From Anaerolineaceae bacterium (GTDB taxonomy: Bacteria; Chloroflexota; Anaerolineae; Anaerolineales; Anaerolineaceae), in contig DQHW01000017.1 of NCBI GenBank assembly GCA_003524305.1, positions 38,837 through 55,160 on the forward strand: a stretch of DNA of 16,324 nt. The letters are read 5' to 3'. Numbering within the stretch: the first letter of the stretch is position 1; each line of letters starts with the position of its first letter. Under the pieces are notes generated by a model. The model did no database searches. It was not told the DNA's origin and was given only the letters and a program-made list of their open reading frames with translations. This document shows positions 13,906 through 16,324 of this stretch, one piece after another. The translations under genes were made by a program, and so were the position numbers.

Positions 13906-16324
13906 TTCCTGTACGACTGCAAATCAAGGGCTTTCTCTCTTATTATGACTCCGTGGACCTTGATTTCACCGGGTTTGACATGGCCTGCATCTCCGGCTCA
14001 AACGGTGCGGGCAAGTCTTCGCTGTTGGATGCCATCACCTGGGTGCTTTTTGGCGAAGCCCGCCGCCGCGACGATGCGGTGATCAACCACCGCACACAAA
14101 AAGAAAACAAACCTGCCGAAGTCATTCTTGATTTTGACTACGAAAATTCACGCTATCGCGTGCAGCGCAGCAAACAGAAAGACAAGACCGCTGCCCTTGA
14201 TTTCTTCATCCGCGCCGAGGATGAAAGTTGGCGGCCACTGACCGAAGCCACCCTGCGCGCCACTGAAGAACGCATCCGTCAGACCTTGCGTCTCGATTAT
14301 GAAACATTTATCAATGCCTCCTTCTTTCTGCAGGGTAAAGCCGACCAATTCGCCCAACAGCGCCCGGCCGACCGCAAACGCATCCTTGCCAGCATCCTCG
14401 GTCTTGAGATTTGGGAGCAATACAAAGACGAAGCACTCAAACGCCGCCGCACCCGCGAGTTAGAACTTTCCAATTGCGAAGGCATTCTCACTGAATACGC
14501 CTCCGAGTTAAACGAAGAGCAGGAGCGTATTGCCGCACTTAAAGCCCTGCAGCAGGAACATGAAACCCAAAATGCCCTGGCCCAGGCCAGCAAACAAATT
14601 CTCGACCAGCAGCGTTTGATCGCTGATCGTCTCGAAAGCGATAAAAAATTGCTCGAAAAGCAGTCCGCCGAGATCAAGCGCCTGCAATCCGAACTGGATC
14701 AAAAACTGGATGACCTGCGTGAACGCCAGGAGGAGCAAAAAAACTTCCGCCTGCAGATCGCCAATGAAATTCAAATCCGTGCCGGGCATGCCACCTGGCT
14801 TGACCAGCAGAAAAAGCTGGCTCTACTCGATGCCCAGGCTGTAAATTTTCATCAGTATGAATCAAAACGCCAGGCACCCTTGTTAAAAATAGAAGGTGAG
14901 CGCGCCAGCCTTCAAGCCGAGTTCAATGCCTTGAGCAGCAAAGAAGCCGAGATCGCCAACTTGCAAAGCCGACTGCCTGAACTGCAGAAACAGGTTGAAG
15001 AAGCTCGCCAAGCCGTCGCCGCGGATGAAGCTCAGCTTGAAATGCGCGCCGTGCTTGAAAAAGACATGCAGGAACTGCAAGCTGAAAAAGCCCGCGCCAA
15101 AGCCGAGAACGCCGTCCTCAAAGTTGAAATGGATGAACTGGCCGCGCACCGCAGCGAACTGCAAGAAATCCACGGCGCCAACTGCCCCACCTGCGAAAAA
15201 CCGCTGCAAGAAGCTGAAAAGCAGCACATCATTGATGATCTGACAATCCGCGGAACCCAAAAAGCCGAAATTTACCGCAAAAACCTCAAATTCTTTGAAG
15301 GGGTCGATGCTCAATATAAAGAAAAAGAAACCGCCCTGGCTGCTTTGCAGCGTGTGGATGCTGATCTGAAACTTCAACAGCGTCTCTTTGATTCCAAATC
15401 AGAAGAACTGACCCGCAGCCAGACCGAGATTGAGAAATGGCAGTCTGAAGGCCTCAAACGCATCGAAGTTTTGCGTGTCAGTCTCAAGAGAGAAGATTTT
15501 GCCGCGGAGGCTAGAGCTGTATTGGCTGAAATCGACAAGGAACTGAAAAAGCTGGGTTACGATGCCGAAGCACACACCCAGGCACGTGCTGCAGAAGAAG
15601 GTGGCCGCGAATTCCAGAAGCAGTTGCTGTCGCTTGAACAAGCCCGTTCTGCTCTCGTGCCTCTTGAACGCGAGATCGAAACACTTGAAAAATCTGTGGA
15701 TGCTTCAGAAAAACACCTTGAGATGCTTGAAAAAGAGTATCAATCTTCCTGTCAGAAGCTGAGCGAGAGCCTTTCCGCTTCGCCTGACCTCTCTGACCTG
15801 GAGCGCAAATACCGCGATCTACAGGAGCAGGTCAACAGCCTGCTCACCAAAGTCGGTTACGCCCGTAACCGTGTAGACGTACTGGAAGACGTTAAAAAAC
15901 AGCAGGCCATTAAAGAGGAAGAAAAAGGTGAAATTCTGAAGCAGATTGCCCAATTGAAAATGCTTGAAAAAGCTTTTGGCAAAGACGGAATCCCTGCCTT
16001 GTTGATTGAACAGTCCCTGCCCGAGATCGAGGAGCACGCCAACGAGGTGCTTGACCGTCTCTCCTCTGGCATGATGCGCCTGACCTTTGCCACTCAGCGA
16101 GAATACCGCGACAGCAAACGCGAAGACCGCAAAGAAACCCTGGATATCTTGATCAGCTCCTCTGCGGAGGAACGCGCCTATGAGCTATTTTCAGGTGGTG
16201 AAGCTTTCAGGATCAACTTCGCCCTGCGTCTCGCGTTGAGCCGCATGCTTGCCCACCGCGCCGGCGCACGTCTTTCCACTTTGGTGATCGATGAGGGTTT
16301 TGGCAGCCAGGATGCCGAGGGGCG
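13902..16324 (+). CDS. sbcC: SbcC/Rad50-type SMC-like ATPase, C-terminus beyond the window
   Basis: The frame is open from ATG 13902 to the window edge, giving 807 codons. It begins with the Rad50-like N-terminal half-ATPase: Walker A 'GSNGAGKSS' (residues 32-40) and Q-loop Q144 in 'FFLQGKADQF'. Long Glu/Lys/Gln-rich coiled coils run from about residue 165 to 420 and from about 440 to 700. Between them lies the zinc hook 'CPTC' (C428, C431), through which two SbcC proteins join. The second half-ATPase carries the signature 'SGGE' (764-767), Walker B 'LVIDE' (794-798) and D-loop 'GSQD' (801-804). Only a few tens of residues should be missing. It pairs with SbcD, and ATP binding controls nuclease access to DNA ends. 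Translation is coupled to the CNNM/CorC gene by an ATGA overlap. Confidence 0.94.
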   Translation, partial: MIPVRLQIKGFLSYYDSVDLDFTGFDMACISGSNGAGKSSLLDAITWVLFGEARRRDDAVINHRTQKENKPAEVILDFDYENSRYRVQRSKQKDKTAALDFFIRAEDESWRPLTEATLRATEERIRQTLRLDYETFINASFFLQGKADQFAQQRPADRKRILASILGLEIWEQYKDEALKRRRTRELELSNCEGILTEYASELNEEQERIAALKALQQEHETQNALAQASKQILDQQRLIADRLESDKKLLEKQSAEIKRLQSELDQKLDDLRERQEEQKNFRLQIANEIQIRAGHATWLDQQKKLALLDAQAVNFHQYESKRQAPLLKIEGERASLQAEFNALSSKEAEIANLQSRLPELQKQVEEARQAVAADEAQLEMRAVLEKDMQELQAEKARAKAENAVLKVEMDELAAHRSELQEIHGANCPTCEKPLQEAEKQHIIDDLTIRGTQKAEIYRKNLKFFEGVDAQYKEKETALAALQRVDADLKLQQRLFDSKSEELTRSQTEIEKWQSEGLKRIEVLRVSLKREDFAAEARAVLAEIDKELKKLGYDAEAHTQARAAEEGGREFQKQLLSLEQARSALVPLEREIETLEKSVDASEKHLEMLEKEYQSSCQKLSESLSASPDLSDLERKYRDLQEQVNSLLTKVGYARNRVDVLEDVKKQQAIKEEEKGEILKQIAQLKMLEKAFGKDGIPALLIEQSLPEIEEHANEVLDRLSSGMMRLTFATQREYRDSKREDRKETLDILISSSAEERAYELFSGGEAFRINFALRLALSRMLAHRAGARLSTLVIDEGFGSQDAEG

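Noticed and set aside
14883..15377. Long minus-strand frames inside sbcC, such as 14883-15377 and 14297-14677
   Set aside because: They are antisense shadows of the coiled-coil Glu/Lys/Gln codons and have no ribosome site or recognisable domain.
1..16324. Search by eye for CRISPR arrays, tRNA or rRNA genes, transposases and toxin-antitoxin pairs
   Set aside because: No regularly spaced direct repeats, cloverleaf-like sequences or recognisable protein families of these kinds were seen.

Overview
The window (about 16.3 kb, roughly half G+C) reads as chromosomal DNA of a free-living bacterium. The best guess is an anaerobic Chloroflexota (Anaerolineae-type): it has a YIP1 / MacB-type ABC / NEW3-domain cassette, membrane-anchored secreted proteins with Pro/Thr linkers, an SbcD-SbcC pair of the type found in that group, and several short dispersed intergenic repeats. 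This assignment is inference from gene content; there is no rRNA or other marker gene. No tRNA, rRNA, CRISPR array, transposase or phage gene was seen.

Layout. 1-653 (minus) is the N-terminal 217 codons of a DinB-superfamily protein that runs off the left edge. 654-1112 is a divergent intergenic region with two long hairpins and a promoter for the rightward genes. 1113-5767 is a four-gene cassette: a YIP1-family membrane protein, a LolD/MacB-type ABC ATPase, a large secreted NEW3/CARDB-like repeat protein, and a MacB/FtsX-type permease. The last three genes are tightly packed, and together they look like one envelope machine. 5768-5933 holds fragments of a dispersed repeat, followed by a SAM-dependent methyltransferase (5934-6587). 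A small transcription unit follows: a 38-residue lysine-rich protein (6859-6975) between an extended -10 promoter and a strong intrinsic terminator.

7096-8991 is a tandem pair of membrane-anchored esterases of the LpqC / PHB-depolymerase-like family, both starting with TTG, with an intact Ser-Asp-His triad and four matching cysteines. 9218-9931 is a lipoprotein of unknown function. 9971-11290 is a membrane-anchored C39-like cysteine peptidase with a TPR-like tail, apparently expressed from a leaderless mRNA. 11318 to the right edge is an operon of sbcD, a CNNM/CorC-type CBS membrane protein, and sbcC, with ATGA overlaps at both junctions. sbcC is cut by the window end just after its Walker B and D-loop.

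How they work together. Two modules are clear. One is the ABC cassette with its extracytoplasmic NEW3 partner, which acts at the cell surface. The other is the SbcCD nuclease for DNA ends and hairpins, co-translated with an unrelated-looking ion-transport-type membrane protein. The esterases, lipoprotein and C39 protein are surface-exposed or secreted functions with no proven link to each other. Nothing here is demonstrably a new defence or mobile system; the most interesting points are the operon architectures, the leaderless gene, the tiny lysine-rich gene and the intergenic repeats.
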